In this document: positions 10,888-22,145 of the stretch, piece after piece
Layout of the letters: each line of letters starts with the position of its first letter
Numbering within the stretch: position 1 is the first letter of the stretch
Assembly: GCA_022747635.1 (NCBI GenBank)
Contig: JAKTNV010000167.1
Location: 310,001-374,000 of the forward strand
Direction: 5' to 3'
From: Hetaerina americana
Taxonomy: Eukaryota; Arthropoda; Insecta; Odonata; Calopterygidae
DNA length: 64,000 nucleotides
Made by a program: the position numbers and the translations under genes
Notes under the pieces: generated by a model
The model's input: the letters and a program-made list of their open reading frames with translations, nothing else
What the model was told of the DNA's origin: nothing
Database searches by the model: none

Positions 10888-13612
10888 TCAACTGTCTCGG
10901 CGTCTTGCCTTGGATAGTGGTTGGTCGCTGTCGTCTTCTGTAATTGCCCTTGGTCTTTTATGGACATCCCATTTCTTTGAAACTGTATTTTTACCAATAT
11001 TTCGGAGAATTTCGTCATCTTTTGTTTCATGTTTTTTGTAGAAATTGATTGCTTTGTTTTTAATGTATTTGTCGATTTCTACTATTCCGGCCGTTGAGTA
11101 AAGGTCCTTCTCAGGGTAGTTGTTTGGTAAACGAAAGATCATTTTGAGGGTTTTCTTTTCAAATCCATTAAATTGTAATTTTGCTGTCACATTTGCCATT
11201 CCTGCCCATGCCGTACTGGCGTATGTGACAATGGGTCTTATGCATGCTGTGTATAATTTAAGTTTAAATTTCCTGTCTACATTTCCTGATCTGAGCAGGT
11301 ATGAAAGGCCTGCTCTGCTACCAGCTGCTTTGAGAATTGTTTTTCTTATGTGTGGGACGAAGTGCAACACTGTGTCTAAAGTAACTCCTAGGTATAGCGC
11401 CGTGTCTTTCCATTGGATTGGATTTCCCTCGATGTTTAAGGGATCTACGTAGTCTATAGTTCTTCGGGAGAAGATTACTGCTTGCGTCTTTACTGGGTTT
11501 AGGTCGATCCTCCACTCTCTATACCATTTTTCCAGCTTGTTAACTGCATCTTGTAAGTATTTTGCTGCGTATTTAGCCTGAACGCTTCGGCAGATAATGG
11601 CTGCATCATCAGCATAGAGAGCTAACATAGTATTCCCATTTTTTCCTATATTAGGGACATCTGCTGTAAATATATTAAAAAGGAACGGACCAAGGACTGA
11701 TCCCTGTGGAACTCCCGCAGAGATCATTCCTTCCCTGCTCAGGGCGTTGTCCCACCTTACTCGAAAGGTGCGGTCACTAAGATATGATTTTATTAATTTT
11801 ATCTGCCAGCAGGTGAAACCCATCACAGACATCTTCCTAATCAGTCCTTTATGCCACACTCTGTCGAACGCTTTGGATATGTCCAAGAACGCCGCGGCAG
11901 AGTATGCTTTTCTATTAAAGCTGTCTGCGATGAATTCAACAACTCTATGCAGCTGTTGCTCCGTTCCTCTCCCCTCCCGAAAGCCAAATTGTTCCGGTGG
12001 GATGATTCCCTTGTCGTCCGTGGTTTTTTGGTATAATGGCAGGATTAATTTCTCCAAAATTTTTCCCAGTCCGGAGAGTAGCGATAATGGTCTGTATTTG
12101 TCAGCAGTAAGTGGCCCCTTGCCGCCTTTTGGGATACACACTACTACTGATTTTTTCCATGGACTCGGGAAATGGCCTAGTCTAATGGATGAGTTTGCTA
12201 TCTCTAGCATATATAATCCTGCAGCTCTGGGAATACGTTTGAGGATCTCGTTGGGTATTCTATCATTTCCAGTGGCTTTTCGAAGTGGTAGTTTTTTCAA
12301 TACTGCCACTACCTCGTCAATTACAATTTCTGGAAACTCGTCATCTTCTCTGTAGTCTTCGGCACTGTCTTCTCCGTCGTCATCCAATCCATGAGGGGTT
12401 GTAAATACTCTTTCTAAATATGCTGCCATGTGATCAGCTTTCTCTTCGGCAGTAGTCAATTTCTTGTTTGGCGCTTTCAGAACAGTTATCTTTTCTCTGC
12501 CTGAATTGCGGATTCTTTCTTCCCTGACCATTTTCCAAATGCTACCATCCTGCATATTCAATGAGGCCAGTTTGTCTTCCCACCTTTTTCTCCTTAGTTC
12601 TCTAATGTCGTCTCGCACATTGTGTTTTAATTTGTAATATTCTCGTCTCAGATTATTGGTTCCAATGCGAATGTACCGCTTTCTGAGACGATTCCTTTCT
12701 CTAATCTTTTGTATTATTTCTGGCGGTAGAGAAAGGAAGTCTGGATTCCTCTTAGTCCCACAAGGAATTGCGTCTTCTATACCTTTCTTAATGACGGAGG
12801 TTATGGTTTCCGCCATTGCGTCAAGCTCGGTGGGAGTTTCTGGTTTCGGTATTGTGACTGGAAGTAAGTCGGCAACCCTTTTACGAAAAAGCTCCCAATT
12901 TGCTTTCCCGTAAACGAGTCTGTCAGTGGTTGGAACTGGCATCACTGGTCCTTTTCCTAATTGTAGGATGACAGGTAAATGGTCGCTAGGTAGCGCAATG
13001 GCTGTGGTTGCTTTTGCTCTTAACGTGAGACCGTGAAGAATGGCGATATCTATCACATCTCCCACTCCATTCCTCATTGGTCTCGTACTGTTGTTTGGAC
13101 TACTTTCTTGCCTTATTGTCACATGTCCAGGTTCTTAACGTCTTGCCCCTACAATTCTCAGTCCTACAATTCCATTGGGGACTTTTAGCGTTAAAGTCTC
13201 CCGCTGCAATTGTTGGTTCTCCAGAAAATATTTTTCTGAGGTCATCAGCATGCAATGTCTTTGAGGGCGGGAGGTAACAGCTATATATCTTACAGCCCGC
13301 CACTCTTATCCCCACTATTTCAATAGTCTTGGTAATAAGTGGTTCACTAAGATTGTATTGAGTTCCCTCTCTAATCATTATGGCAACACCGCCACCTTTC
13401 TTGCCGTTGTCATCACGATCTTTTCTGATTACTGTCCAATTAGGAATATTGATGTTTTCCTTGGGTGTTAAATGCGTTTCGCTCAGCAGGCAGATATTGC
13501 ATTTCTTGTTATCTAGAAAATGTAACAATTCGTCAATTTTTCCTATTATTCCACCATTTACATTCCAAATGGTCACGGCCATTGAGGTATTTCGTAATGG
13601 TGTGTAATCCAT
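10888..13612 (-). pseudogene. Jockey LINE ORF2: endonuclease-reverse transcriptase, one frameshift
   Basis: ORF2 nicks target DNA and reverse-transcribes the element RNA there. The first frame (13612-13100, 170 aa) is the AP endonuclease: IWNVNGG at residues 15-21, SETHL at 44-48 and GDFNAK at 138-143. It then stops. The second frame (13122-10888, 744 codons counted from a GTG that is not a real start) continues with DVIDIAI and SDHLPV (46-51), ending the endonuclease. The RT then follows: KYRPLSLLS (342-350), PEQFGFREGRGT (376-387), FLDISKAFD (412-420), VPQGSVLGP (471-479) and the active-site box YADD (503-506). The two frames overlap at 13100-13122, so a single 1-nt indel near there breaks the gene. 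All RT catalytic aspartates are present. ORF2 follows ORF1 with about 200 bp between. Confidence 0.9.
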
Positions 13613-13818
13613 TATGGGTTTGCGGGTAAGAGCCTCATTAATAGTGTTGTGATGGCGGACATTTGTGTCTGCATCATTCGGACTAATTCTGTTAGAGCCG
13701 CCATCATTGCTCTTAGTTCCTCGTTCCCTTTTTCTGTTTGCTGTGTATTGTGCTCGTTGTTTTTTCCTTCTGCATTTGAGGGAATCGTCGTTTCAAATCC
13801 CGCTGAAACAGGTCTTTC

Positions 13819-15003
13819 TCAATGTATATTTTCCGTTGCGGCTCTTGGAGTTCTATTCCATGCGTTTACTGTTGGTAAGGGTGCATCCTTATAAGTTGGC
13901 AGGGCCTTTGGCGTCTTGGCATTTTGGTAGGCCTTGACTTTTTCCTGTCTAAGGGGACAGGCATTCGCAAATGAGACATGATCTCCTCCACAGTTGCAGC
14001 AAGTGGCTTTATCATCCCTTGTCTTGGTGCAGTCTCGTCCTTCATGTGGCCCTGCGCATTTATAGCATCTAGGTGCAGCTGTGCATCCCTTAGAGCCGTG
14101 ACCATATCTATTGCATCGATAACACATTTGGGGAGTGTCGTATCGGTACACTTTTAATTTAGCTTGATAATGGCAGATGGAATATATTTCGCCAATCCTG
14201 CTAGCTTTAAAGCCGTTCCCCATTTGTACCGTGACGGTATATATGTCGTCCCTTTTGCCTAGGGGCAGCGCTTTCAAGGCAGGTATTCCCTGTTCTTTTA
14301 AGTTTTCTACAATGTATTCCAGGTCCATTTTTGGGCTCAGTCCGTGAATAACATATTTCTGGATCTTATTTTCTTTTGTTGCCCAGGTGGAATATTGTGC
14401 ACCTGACTTATCCAAGAAATCTTTAATTTTTATGTAGTCGGCCTCGTTAGTCAATTGAAGGCGACAGCCTTCCTTCACTTTCCTCAGATAAAACATCTGG
14501 TCCCTTGCCTGGTCCTTGATTGCTTTAACAAAGGCTGCTTGATCTTTCACTTCATAAATGATAATGGGTGGTGGACGTTTCCCTTTTTTAGGTGCACCAC
14601 CTGGTGAATTGTTTCCTTCGGGCAATCTTCGGACACCATCTTGGCATTGTCCTATTAGTGGGTCGTATCGGTTGTTAACCTCTATTGAATTTGGCGAAGT
14701 CTGGATAGTGTTGCTTCTCTTCCGTTTGTTTTTACTCTCTGCAACGGTGATGAATATTCCACCCTCCTCCGTGTTGGTATCCATGTCCTCCTGTCCTTGC
14801 CTGTAACCCGTAAGATCAGCAGCATCAATAATCTGATTTCTATTTGGCGGAGTCTCAGGTCGTAAATCCTGTCTTGTCTCTCTTCTAAAGAGAACAGACG
14901 ATATTGCCGGTGGTAAGGGTATGTGCCTTTTTTCTAGCACATTCATTTCTTCCGTAGCCAGGGTTGTGGCCGCCTCTTTCTTCTTAGCGGGAGAGCGAAT
15001 CAT
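13819..15003 (-). CDS. Jockey LINE ORF1: gag-like nucleic-acid-binding protein
   Basis: This is an open 394-aa frame starting at ATG 15003. Jockey ORF1 proteins bind element RNA and form the ribonucleoprotein. The C-terminal third has three zinc knuckles: CYRC...H...C at about 294-307, CYKC...H...C at about 313-325 and CCNC...H...C at about 335-349. The middle (about 150-290) carries the conserved segment seen before the knuckles in Jockey-type gag proteins, with VIHGLSPKMDLEYI and YRYDTPQMCYRC. The N terminus is basic and low in complexity. No internal stop is present, in contrast to ORF2. An AT-poor 5' UTR lies upstream and ORF2 lies about 200 bp downstream. The start could be a few codons later, but this is the first ATG. 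Confidence 0.88.
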   Translation of the reverse strand: MIRSPAKKKEAATTLATEEMNVLEKRHIPLPPAISSVLFRRETRQDLRPETPPNRNQIIDAADLTGYRQGQEDMDTNTEEGGIFITVAESKNKRKRSNTIQTSPNSIEVNNRYDPLIGQCQDGVRRLPEGNNSPGGAPKKGKRPPPIIIYEVKDQAAFVKAIKDQARDQMFYLRKVKEGCRLQLTNEADYIKIKDFLDKSGAQYSTWATKENKIQKYVIHGLSPKMDLEYIVENLKEQGIPALKALPLGKRDDIYTVTVQMGNGFKASRIGEIYSICHYQAKLKVYRYDTPQMCYRCNRYGHGSKGCTAAPRCYKCAGPHEGRDCTKTRDDKATCCNCGGDHVSFANACPLRQEKVKAYQNAKTPKALPTYKDAPLPTVNAWNRTPRAATENIH

Positions 15004-15598
15004 CTCCAGAGAGATATTCGCTCCCGCCTGATCTATCTCTTCTGTTTCTCTTTTTACCTACGCTCTATCCTACTCTCTAAGATCCGGATAGAAAAGAGGT
15101 CCCAAAAGCAATCCCACCGATCCGACTGCAAGCAGTGCGGGCACAGTGGGTCTTTGCCCAGGTTCCCCCCACTATTCCGGGCCCTAATTCCCTAATTGAC
15201 TCCCTAAGAAGTGGACCCGCTTGGTTTCAAGAGGAGTGCAACGAGGTCAAAGCCCTCTTCCTCAAGTCTCCAAACGAGACAACAAACTAAGTTTTCGAGC
15301 ACCACTCGAAGGTGAGAAGGTGGTTCTCAGTTACCCACCCCCCTCGAGAGCCTCTCCTCCCTCCCTGGCTCAGACGTAGGGCCCCTCGGTCCCGAAGGAC
15401 ACTTACTCGTCAGAGGAGCTGACCCTACACTTCACCAGAAATAAAAAGTCACAAGATTGGCAACTTAATCAATTCCCAGGGGGAAAAGATGAGAATGCTT
15501 CCCAAGGGAAACCTCGGCCACACTCGAGACTCAAAATGGCTTCTCCGAAGAGACACCGAAGACAGAAGGTGCTCGCACAAGTGCTCACAGCGATCTGT
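15004..15598 (-). promoter_or_regulatory. 5' UTR and likely internal promoter of the Jockey LINE
   Basis: About 595 bp lie between the outer target-site duplication and the ORF1 start. They are clearly richer in G and C than the flanks. Jockey-clade elements carry an internal Pol II promoter at the very 5' end. Here the element starts ACAGATCGCTGTGAGCAC. No TATA box is expected. The assignment rests on position and family knowledge. Confidence 0.55.
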
Positions 15599-15613
15599 CC
15601 TTGGTCCAGTAAA
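15599..15613. repeat. target-site duplication, 5' side of Jockey element
   Basis: This is an exact copy of 10722-10736 and marks the 5' end of the minus-strand LINE. Confidence 0.85.
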
Positions 15614-16129
15614 GACTTCTCGTTACCCCGCAACAGAAACAATAACTCCTCCCTTCACATCATGTTAACTAACTGAATTCACATGAATTTTCAGGCTTAG
15701 GCTTTCACTCACTTCACCGGCAATGGAAGCGTAATTTTAAAGATAAAAAGTGTACCTAAAACTGTTGGCTAATAAAGCTAAGCAAGACCCACATAGAGTA
15801 ACTCAACGGACTTTCCGATAGAATAAAGATTTAACGGATTTAAAATACGCTCACGCACACCTGTCAGGTGTTAATAAAATGACTGACGTTAAACTTAGCG
15901 CATTTTGGTAGTTCTCATTTACTTAGTTTAGATTTATTAAATACTTGGGAGTCAAACCATCCTCATGCAATTTCTACACTTCAGGAGTGCATCACTGATC
16001 ATATGTTCTCTACATTTATATTATGTTGTCCTCACTACGCGTGTAGTCGTAAATGTAGAGGCTTTCTGCGTCCTTATTGAAGAGAAGGGAGATAACATTC
16101 CTTGATTTTTCAGCCGTCTGTGGGGGTAA

Positions 16130-16345
16130 ACGGTCGCGGTTTATTTGAGGCTACGACCAGAGGTTCTCTGAAAAATCTTGGACGTGGTAGACCATTGGGT
16201 AGTGTGTAGGCCTACTAACCAGAGCCCCCGGATTCGGTTCTGGGTGACGCCTCTGGGCACTCTCAGCTTCATCGAAATGGTGCGATTTTTCAGACACTCG
16301 GTGGGGAGATCCTAGGAAACCCTAGGCAGCACTGGGAAAAGAACT
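16130..16345 (+). repeat. possible tRNA-like SINE relic
   Basis: A GC-richer island contains GGTAGTGTGTAGGCCTACTAACCAGAG followed, in a tRNA-like spacing, by CCCCCGGATTCGGTTCTGGG, which resembles a decayed T-arm and B box. No target-site duplication or second copy was found in the window. It is not similar enough to the SINE at 18136 to call it the same family. Confidence 0.3.
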
Positions 16346-16859
16346 AGCCCCCTTAACCTGACGTGCATATTTCACACTCCCTATGTTTTAGCTTTGGATG
16401 AGCTCTATACTGTTGGATGAGCCCTAACTTTCTAGTTGATAACAGTAGTGTTGAAACTTATCATCGTGACTCACGATTATGTCTGAGAATCCGTTCCTTG
16501 TTGCTATGCTTTTCTCTCTCAAAGAATGTTCTAGAAAGGGAAGATACAGACGCTGGCCATCGGTAGACTAGTTACCGATGATATTATAATAGTAGTCATG
16601 GATATAATTTCAAGTAAATGGTGTTTTCTTCCGGTTGCTAGATTTGGCTGTGTTGTGCAATATACGCATGAATTTATGATACTTGATTTTAAAATATTAC
16701 AGGCAGGTTCAATCAAAAAGAATGTTGAGATTGAAGATATATATTGGTGGCTATTACTTTTTCTGCATGATATGCAGGTCGGCAGCGTAATTTTCATGCA
16801 AAATGTTTGCAAGAGAATGGAATGAATGAAAGGACTGAGGAAATGACGAAGAAAAAATT

Positions 16860-17350
16860 CCTCGATCGGATACCGTAATCATCCACTTGTCTAAAATCTC
16901 TTCCTTCGCCTCACCTCGAGTTTCAATTCCTAATAATCTCTTTTTACGCCTACCGTCGCGTTCTAATCCCCTAACGCTATCATTTGCTTCCTCCCGGCAG
17001 CATCATGAAACGTGTCTACTAATTGATCGTATACTCCGTCGACTCATTCCTCATTATGGTTGTTTGGTGGTATCAAGTTCGTTGATTTAGCTTTTACTTT
17101 TACTAATGATATTATATTAGTTGCTTGCAATTTTTTGTTAAGCTTCTTCATGTATTTTTATTCGCCACCCTTGCTGGCTCTCTTCCACTCCTCTGTACAA
17201 ATATTATCGTACTATGATATATCACTTCAGTTATCACCGCTGCCCTCCCATCTCTCCTCGCGCAGTCCTAAAATATCTGTTATCTTTATGTATTCTAATT
17301 TCCCTGTCCTCAAAATCGTCCCAAAGTTCCATATCCCAGCACTAACTTGA
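16860..17350 (-). pseudogene. LINE AP-endonuclease relic
   Basis: The minus-strand translation from 17350 reads SAGIWNFGTILRTGKLEYIK, then TDILGLREERWEGSGD. This is the N-terminal pattern of an apurinic-type LINE endonuclease (TWN...GKL..I...ILGL.E.RW.G.G). Further on, broken by stops, come NIISLVKVKAKSTNL (compare the usual VKLKAKPFN), VDGVYDQLVDTF and ALGD-NATVG, which matches the catalytic GDFNA(K)VG motif with a stop in place of F. Several stops make it dead. It may be the endonuclease part of the same family R whose RT pieces are scattered through the window, but no copy here joins the two parts. Confidence 0.75.
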
Positions 17351-17359
17351 TCAGTCTTC

Positions 17360-18120
17360 TTCTGTGCCTTATGAGCTGCTGCAGCCAATTTCGCTTTGAC
17401 GCATTTCTTGAGATGATAATCGTGGCAGCTTCGTTTCTCCTTCTACCGGGCACAGTGTTAATCTATTTGCCATCAATAATTCATAGATATTTTCCTCTCA
17501 CTAGACTATAACACAAATAATCCAAAGACACAGTACACAGCCGAAGTTTGACTTAGTACATGACTGATTTACTTGACCACTCCCATTTATAGGAATTACG
17601 TGGTTCCATGATGCATGTTTTTGTGTGCAAATTCAAACGCTAACAATCCTTGTGCTTGTCTTCTGCTGACCCTAAAGCATCTTCCCATTTTAATTGATTT
17701 CAATAAGTAAAATACACTTTCCTGCGTCAATTACATGAAATATTCTCTGTATATTTTTGCATAGACGTATTCATGGAAAGCCGATGCGTCCTTCTTCTGT
17801 ATTTTTCTGCCTTCTCCGTATTAACAGTAGTTATTTTTCTCTCTCTATCTTCATTACCACTTTTTCTTACTTCTTGAAAGCCAATTGTCTATCCTTTACA
17901 TTTCCTCTTCCTCAGCAATGTCTGCCATTTTTTTTTGTATTTCGCATAGTTCCTGCATTTTATGTAGCCAGTTTCAATGTTTTGGAATGTTTTCAAGTCT
18001 TAGAGCATTTTCGAGGTACATACCTAGTATAATATCCATTATCTGAGGCTTCTATAAGCTTTCCGTAAGAATAGGCTGTTACGGGAATTAGTATTTTATC
18101 CCTATTCCCTACTTCCCCAT
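17360..18120. other. unassigned sequence
   Basis: No gene or repeat recognised. Confidence 0.5.
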
Positions 18121-18135
18121 CTTGGAGAACCAGGG

Positions 18136-18440
18136 GGATCGAGATGGTGCGGGGGCTAGCGTACTGGCTTCCCACCCAGAGGGCCCGGGTTCAAATCCCG
18201 GCGGTGTTGAATATTTTTCAGAGGTATCTCGATCCCTGCTTGAGGTGCTTTGTGGAGGGCACTTTGAGTGAGTACGCCGTCCGTCGGATGGGACGTTAAG
18301 CCGCGGACCCCTTGGCGCCTTTCGTAAAGAGTAGGCTAATGCCGACGCCGGGTTTCTCTCCACCCTTCATCCTTTCCTATCCATCCCCTATGGCGCAAAT
18401 GACCTCAGCTGTCGGTCGCCTCCCCTCAAAATTACTACTA
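18136..18440 (+). repeat. complete tRNA-derived SINE with target-site duplication
   Basis: A 305-bp element is flanked by exact 15-bp direct repeats CTTGGAGAACCAGGG (18121-18135 and 18441-18455). The head is tRNA-like: an anticodon-stem-like CTGGCTTCCCACCCAG and a T-arm with the B box GGTTCAAATCC at 18188-18198, inside CCCGGGTTCAAATCCCGG. The body contains GGCTAATGCCGACGCCGGG and a tail ending in ATTACTACTA, as SINEs with short simple-repeat tails do. A decayed relative is at 2200-2425. It would be transcribed by RNA polymerase III and moved by a partner LINE. Which LINE is unknown. Confidence 0.85.
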
Positions 18441-18455
18441 CTTGGAGAACCAGGG

Positions 18456-19236
18456 TATAACTCTTGTTCTCCATTATCACGTTAGATATGCACCGCTTAT
18501 TCGCCGCCGATTCTACCAGGAGAAAAAGCTTCCGCAAGCGAAGTTCCAAGATTTAATGTTATCATGGAAACTCAAGGACCCGGTAGGAAGATGTGTCTTC
18601 CTTTCTTTAATCTGGTGGTCCAGTGTTGAGCCTATCTTCAGCTACTACTACAACTTCAGCTGTCCATTGTATTTTATGTATGCACAAACTGCTATTGGTG
18701 TTATAATAACGCAATAAAATGGGTTGTCAAAGAGTTACATTAAAACATTCAGAGGAGAAAAGAACCTGAAATCATTATTTTGATACTATTTCTGGGGTAG
18801 GGAAAAATATATGATAAAAACACAAAATAACAGTTTAACCTAACATAAATTAACTGGGGGAATTGTTCTCGGAGTCTCATTAGTGATTATTTCGGTGCAT
18901 ATTTTATAACGGGGGAATCTTTCCAGGGACAGGGACACGAGAGTCCCGTTTTGTTCTGCACCTTTCGGTATTCACCGTGAAAATTAATTCCCCTTCAGAT
19001 TATTCAAATTCCTCAGTCTCGATTACTTATCTTACCTAAAGGAATGTGAGTATCGTGAAGGAGAAGTTTCTAAGTTTTCATTGACTCAAATTCCATACGA
19101 TCATAATACATTTTCGAAATAAACTTTCACGTGAACCAATATCGAGTGAGCCTCATCTTAGACCACTATCGGAAGGTCGATTGAAATATTAATTCGTCTC
19201 TGCCAAAAGGTATCAATCGCTTACGTATAGTGTTAA
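18456..19236. other. unassigned sequence
   Basis: No gene or repeat recognised. One 91-codon frame has no family resemblance. Confidence 0.5.
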
Positions 19237-19239
19237 ATG

Positions 19240-20020
19240 ATTAAAATATGGTTCCTTGATGACCAAGCTTTAGTTTGTCAGTCAGCCAAGGGGTTGCAAG
19301 CATTGCTGAGTGAATTGGAAATTCAATGCGACAGGTATGGGGTGACAATCAATATTAATAAAACAAAGGTAATGCGATTTTCTAGAAAGAAAAAGGCTAA
19401 GCTTAAAATTAAAGTAGGAGGGCAAAAACTAGAGCAGGTAGAACAGTTTACGTATCTCGGAAGTGTTTTGGACCAACACGGTCAAAATAGTAGGGACGTA
19501 TGAAGAACAATTGTGCAAGGCAAAGAGGCTTTCACAAGGAGGAGAGAGTTATGCTTGAGACGTTGAGTAGGGATACTAAGAAAATACTCGTGAAAACTTT
19601 GATATGGAGCGTAGCTATGTACGGCGCGGAAACGTGGTTATTGAAGCAGGAGGATGGACGTAGACTGGAGGATTTTGAAATGCGGGTGTGGAGAAGAATA
19701 GAGAAGGTGAATTGGACAGAGAAGAAAACAAATGAGGAAGTATTTGGTATGCTGGGCTAAGGGAGGGGTTTCTTGGGAGAAATCCTATGGAGGCAGGAAA
19801 AGTGGATGACGGGGGTATTGACCGGCAGTGGGATGTTGAAGGCTGTAATAGGGGAGAATGTTAGGCAAACGAGGAAAGGGAAGGAATAGGATAGTGATGT
19901 GTGACGGGATGAAGGGAGAAATGAAGTACGCAGAGATGAATTAGGACCTGATGTAGAGTAGGCTGCTGGATTAGGTTTTTTTAGGAACCACAAAATCTTT
20001 ATTTGATATTTGTGTCCATG
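19240..20020 (+). pseudogene. LINE reverse transcriptase fragment (family R, copy b)
   Basis: Plus-strand frames 19237-19503 and 19500-19760 encode the RT end: DDQALVCQSAKGLQALLSEL (the active-site DD kept, the leading FA lost at the truncation point), ININKTKVMRFSRKKK, YLGSVLDQHGQ, then WSVAMYGAETWLLKQEDGR and WTEKKTNEEVFG. The frame changes near 19500. The insertion is truncated inside the active-site box, typical of 5'-truncated LINE insertions. The 3' end, near 20020, reads ACCACAAAATCTTTATTTGA and resembles the ends of copies a and d. Copy c follows on the opposite strand, tail to tail. Confidence 0.85.
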
Positions 20021-20159
20021 CAAAACCTACCTAGATTATTTACAAATAATAATAAACAACTTACGCACCCCCAGGCTAACTGGATGAGCATATATTCGTG
20101 CCAAAGGTGCTCTAACTTGAAGGTGTGATTTTTTAACAACAGTCGTAACATGAAAATCG

Positions 20160-21100
20160 GCCAAACTGCATGTATAACCTTGTTTTATTAATGTTGATTT
20201 TCATCCCATATTTATCTCACTGAGTTTCCAAATCACTCAGCAATGCTTGCAGCCCCTTGGCTGACTGACAAACTAGAGCTTGGTCAACAGCGAACCTAAC
20301 TGATTTTTCATATTCCCCTCCGACTATTATACCTCTCTCCAGTTCTTGCCATGCCTCTTTAATCATTTCCTCCACGAGTAGGTTAAACAGCACTGGCTGC
20401 AAATTAGCGTTCTGTCCCTCAAGTATATTCCTATTTCTGCAATATACTCGTACTCATTGGTCTATCCCAGTTCACTCTATCAAACGCCTTTTCGAAATTT
20501 GCGAAACAGACAAATATACCCTCATTGTATTCTATATTCCTCTCGATTATTAATCTCATTACTGCAATGGCATCACGCGTGCCTCTCCCCTTCCTAAACC
20601 CATAGTGATCATCCCCTAAGTAATCATTTGCCCTACTCTAAATCGTTTTGTTGATGATCCTGAGAACAGCTTTAGCAGCGTGGGATATAAAACTTATTTT
20701 CCTCTTGTCCTCACATGATGTAGCCTTTACCTTTTCGGGAATAGGAACTATCGCTCTTTTCACAAGGTCTTCCGGCCAGATTCTTTCCCAAAAGTTACCG
20801 CGAGTCAGTCAATATAAACTCTTCCTCCCAAATTTTCCTAAAAATGTCAGTAGTTCCGCAGAAATGTTGTCCACCCCACGGCCTTATTTGATTTCATGTC
20901 CCTTAAAGATCTTTCTATCTCATAGTCGAGAATGCCTTGACCAAAGCTATCTTCATCTATGTCATGTTCCTTTTCTATGTATAGCCTCATTGACCAAAGT
21001 TCTGTATCATACAGTTCTTCCATATATTCCTTATATCTCTCTTGGATCTTTTCTGTGTCAACTATTATCGCACCCGATTTATCTCTAGCTGTTAGCACAG
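20160..21100 (-). pseudogene. LINE reverse transcriptase fragment (family R, copy c)
   Basis: Minus-strand frame 21098-20847 encodes the linker before the RT palm (TEKIQERYKEYMEELYD, DEDSFGQGILDYEIERSLRDMKSNKAVG). Frame 20402-20217 encodes the active-site region with FAVDQALVCQSAKGLQALLSD, in which the first catalytic D is replaced by V. The stretch between (20400-20850) is rearranged and carries stops. It lies at the left edge of unit A copy 1. The corresponding piece of copy 2 is at 40890-41650. Confidence 0.8.
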
Positions 21101-22108
21101 ATCATCCCTTGTTACTTCTCGATAGAGATTGCGAAGGAATTGCGCTAAGATCGTTGATCACTTCAGGTGTTGTCTGCGTACTCCTTCACTGGAATATCCT
21201 TAATTAATGACTAACGCACGCTCCACCTGAAGGCCTCTCTCCAGTTCCCAGTTGGTAAAGGATTTAATTATACTTTATCATCGCCAATTAATGATTAAAC
21301 GCGGTCGTATTTTATGAATCCTTGTAATATCGGAACAAGGTGTATGCTAAGGCCGAGACCGTGGATAGCTTAATTGACTGTTTTCCTCCTACTCTAATCA
21401 TTTCTGGAGGTAATCAAACAGGTTCGGCTCTACTTGAGTCGGTCCAAAATAAGTTATCCGGGTATTCATTATTTTCATTGATTTTTCAGAACATTAAATT
21501 AGTTAGAATTTTATAGATCCCTTTCCAATGCGGACCATGAAACGATCTAAAAATCATAAACATAAAGAGAAACCAAAACCGCGTCCAAAAGAGAACAGTC
21601 GAAGAGAGATCTGGGGAATGGAGGATCAGATTTTGAACGCAGGAAAAGTTCGGAGTCATCGCAGGCCGAGCCATCGAGTAGGGACTTAAAGGCTGGCCCT
21701 TGAACTTGCCTATGGATGGAAGGAGAGGAGGTAAATGCGAGTGAACGAAGCGCCGTTCGCTTTTTGTGGGCCACCGATTTGATCTCCGGGGTAGGCCATT
21801 TAGACGGGGTCCTTCCTCCTCAGGGCACGCCTTCAGCTCCCCCTCCATTCGCCAAACACTCCTTCATCCTTGCTAACACCGCTGGCATAGCGACCAGCCC
21901 CCTCGCCGCTGTCTTCCTTGCTTTTGGCTAACCCCATCTCCACCCTAAACCCCAGTTAACCACCAGCTCCCGCTCACCCTCCTAATACCACCATCGGTAT
22001 CTCTATTTTACTTTATCCCAACGAAACCCCTCCATTTTTCGTTGCAGCGGTTATACTTTACCTTCTTCCATCCCCTCCTGCCCACCCCTTTCCCCTAGCT
22101 GCTCCCTT

Positions 22109-22145
22109 TATAAAGGCGCGCACATCACCTTTAAACCTTTCAGTG
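22109..22145 (+). promoter_or_regulatory. core promoter: TATA box and arthropod initiator
   Basis: TATAAA at 22109-22114 lies 33 bases before the A of TTTCAGTGCG (A at 22142). TCAGT is the arthropod initiator consensus, and the spacing is right for a TATA promoter. The upstream 100 bp is C-rich. Copy 2 keeps the arrangement (TATAGA at 42651-42656 and TTTCAGTTCG with A at 42685). The promoter is followed by a first exon with a good donor. Confidence 0.6.

Larger units (their letters stand above)
10737..15598 (-). mobile_element. nearly full-length Jockey-clade LINE
   Basis: A 4.86-kb element lies between 15-bp target-site duplications (10722-10736 and 15599-15613). In minus-strand order it has a 5' UTR of about 0.6 kb, ORF1 (gag-like with three zinc knuckles), ORF2 (AP endonuclease plus reverse transcriptase) and a 3' UTR of about 150 bp with an AATAAA signal shortly before its end. 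There is no long poly(A) tail. The layout, the zinc-knuckle type and the RT motifs fit the Jockey clade of arthropods. Intact target-site duplications and open ORF1 suggest a fairly recent insertion. ORF2 carries a frameshift, so this copy is not autonomous as read. Confidence 0.9.

Noticed and set aside
11120..12355. Plus-strand open frames within the Jockey element
   Set aside because: They are shadows of the minus-strand reverse transcriptase.
18136..18240. Functional tRNA gene
   Set aside because: The T-arm and B box are good, but there is no complete cloverleaf and no proper acceptor stem. The 15-bp target duplications around 305 bp show it is a SINE.
21320..21375. Further SINE copy (AAGGTGTATGCTAAGGCCGAGACCG), also at 41860-41915
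   Set aside because: Only about 30 bp resemble the SINE body, and no head or tail is present. Too short to call.
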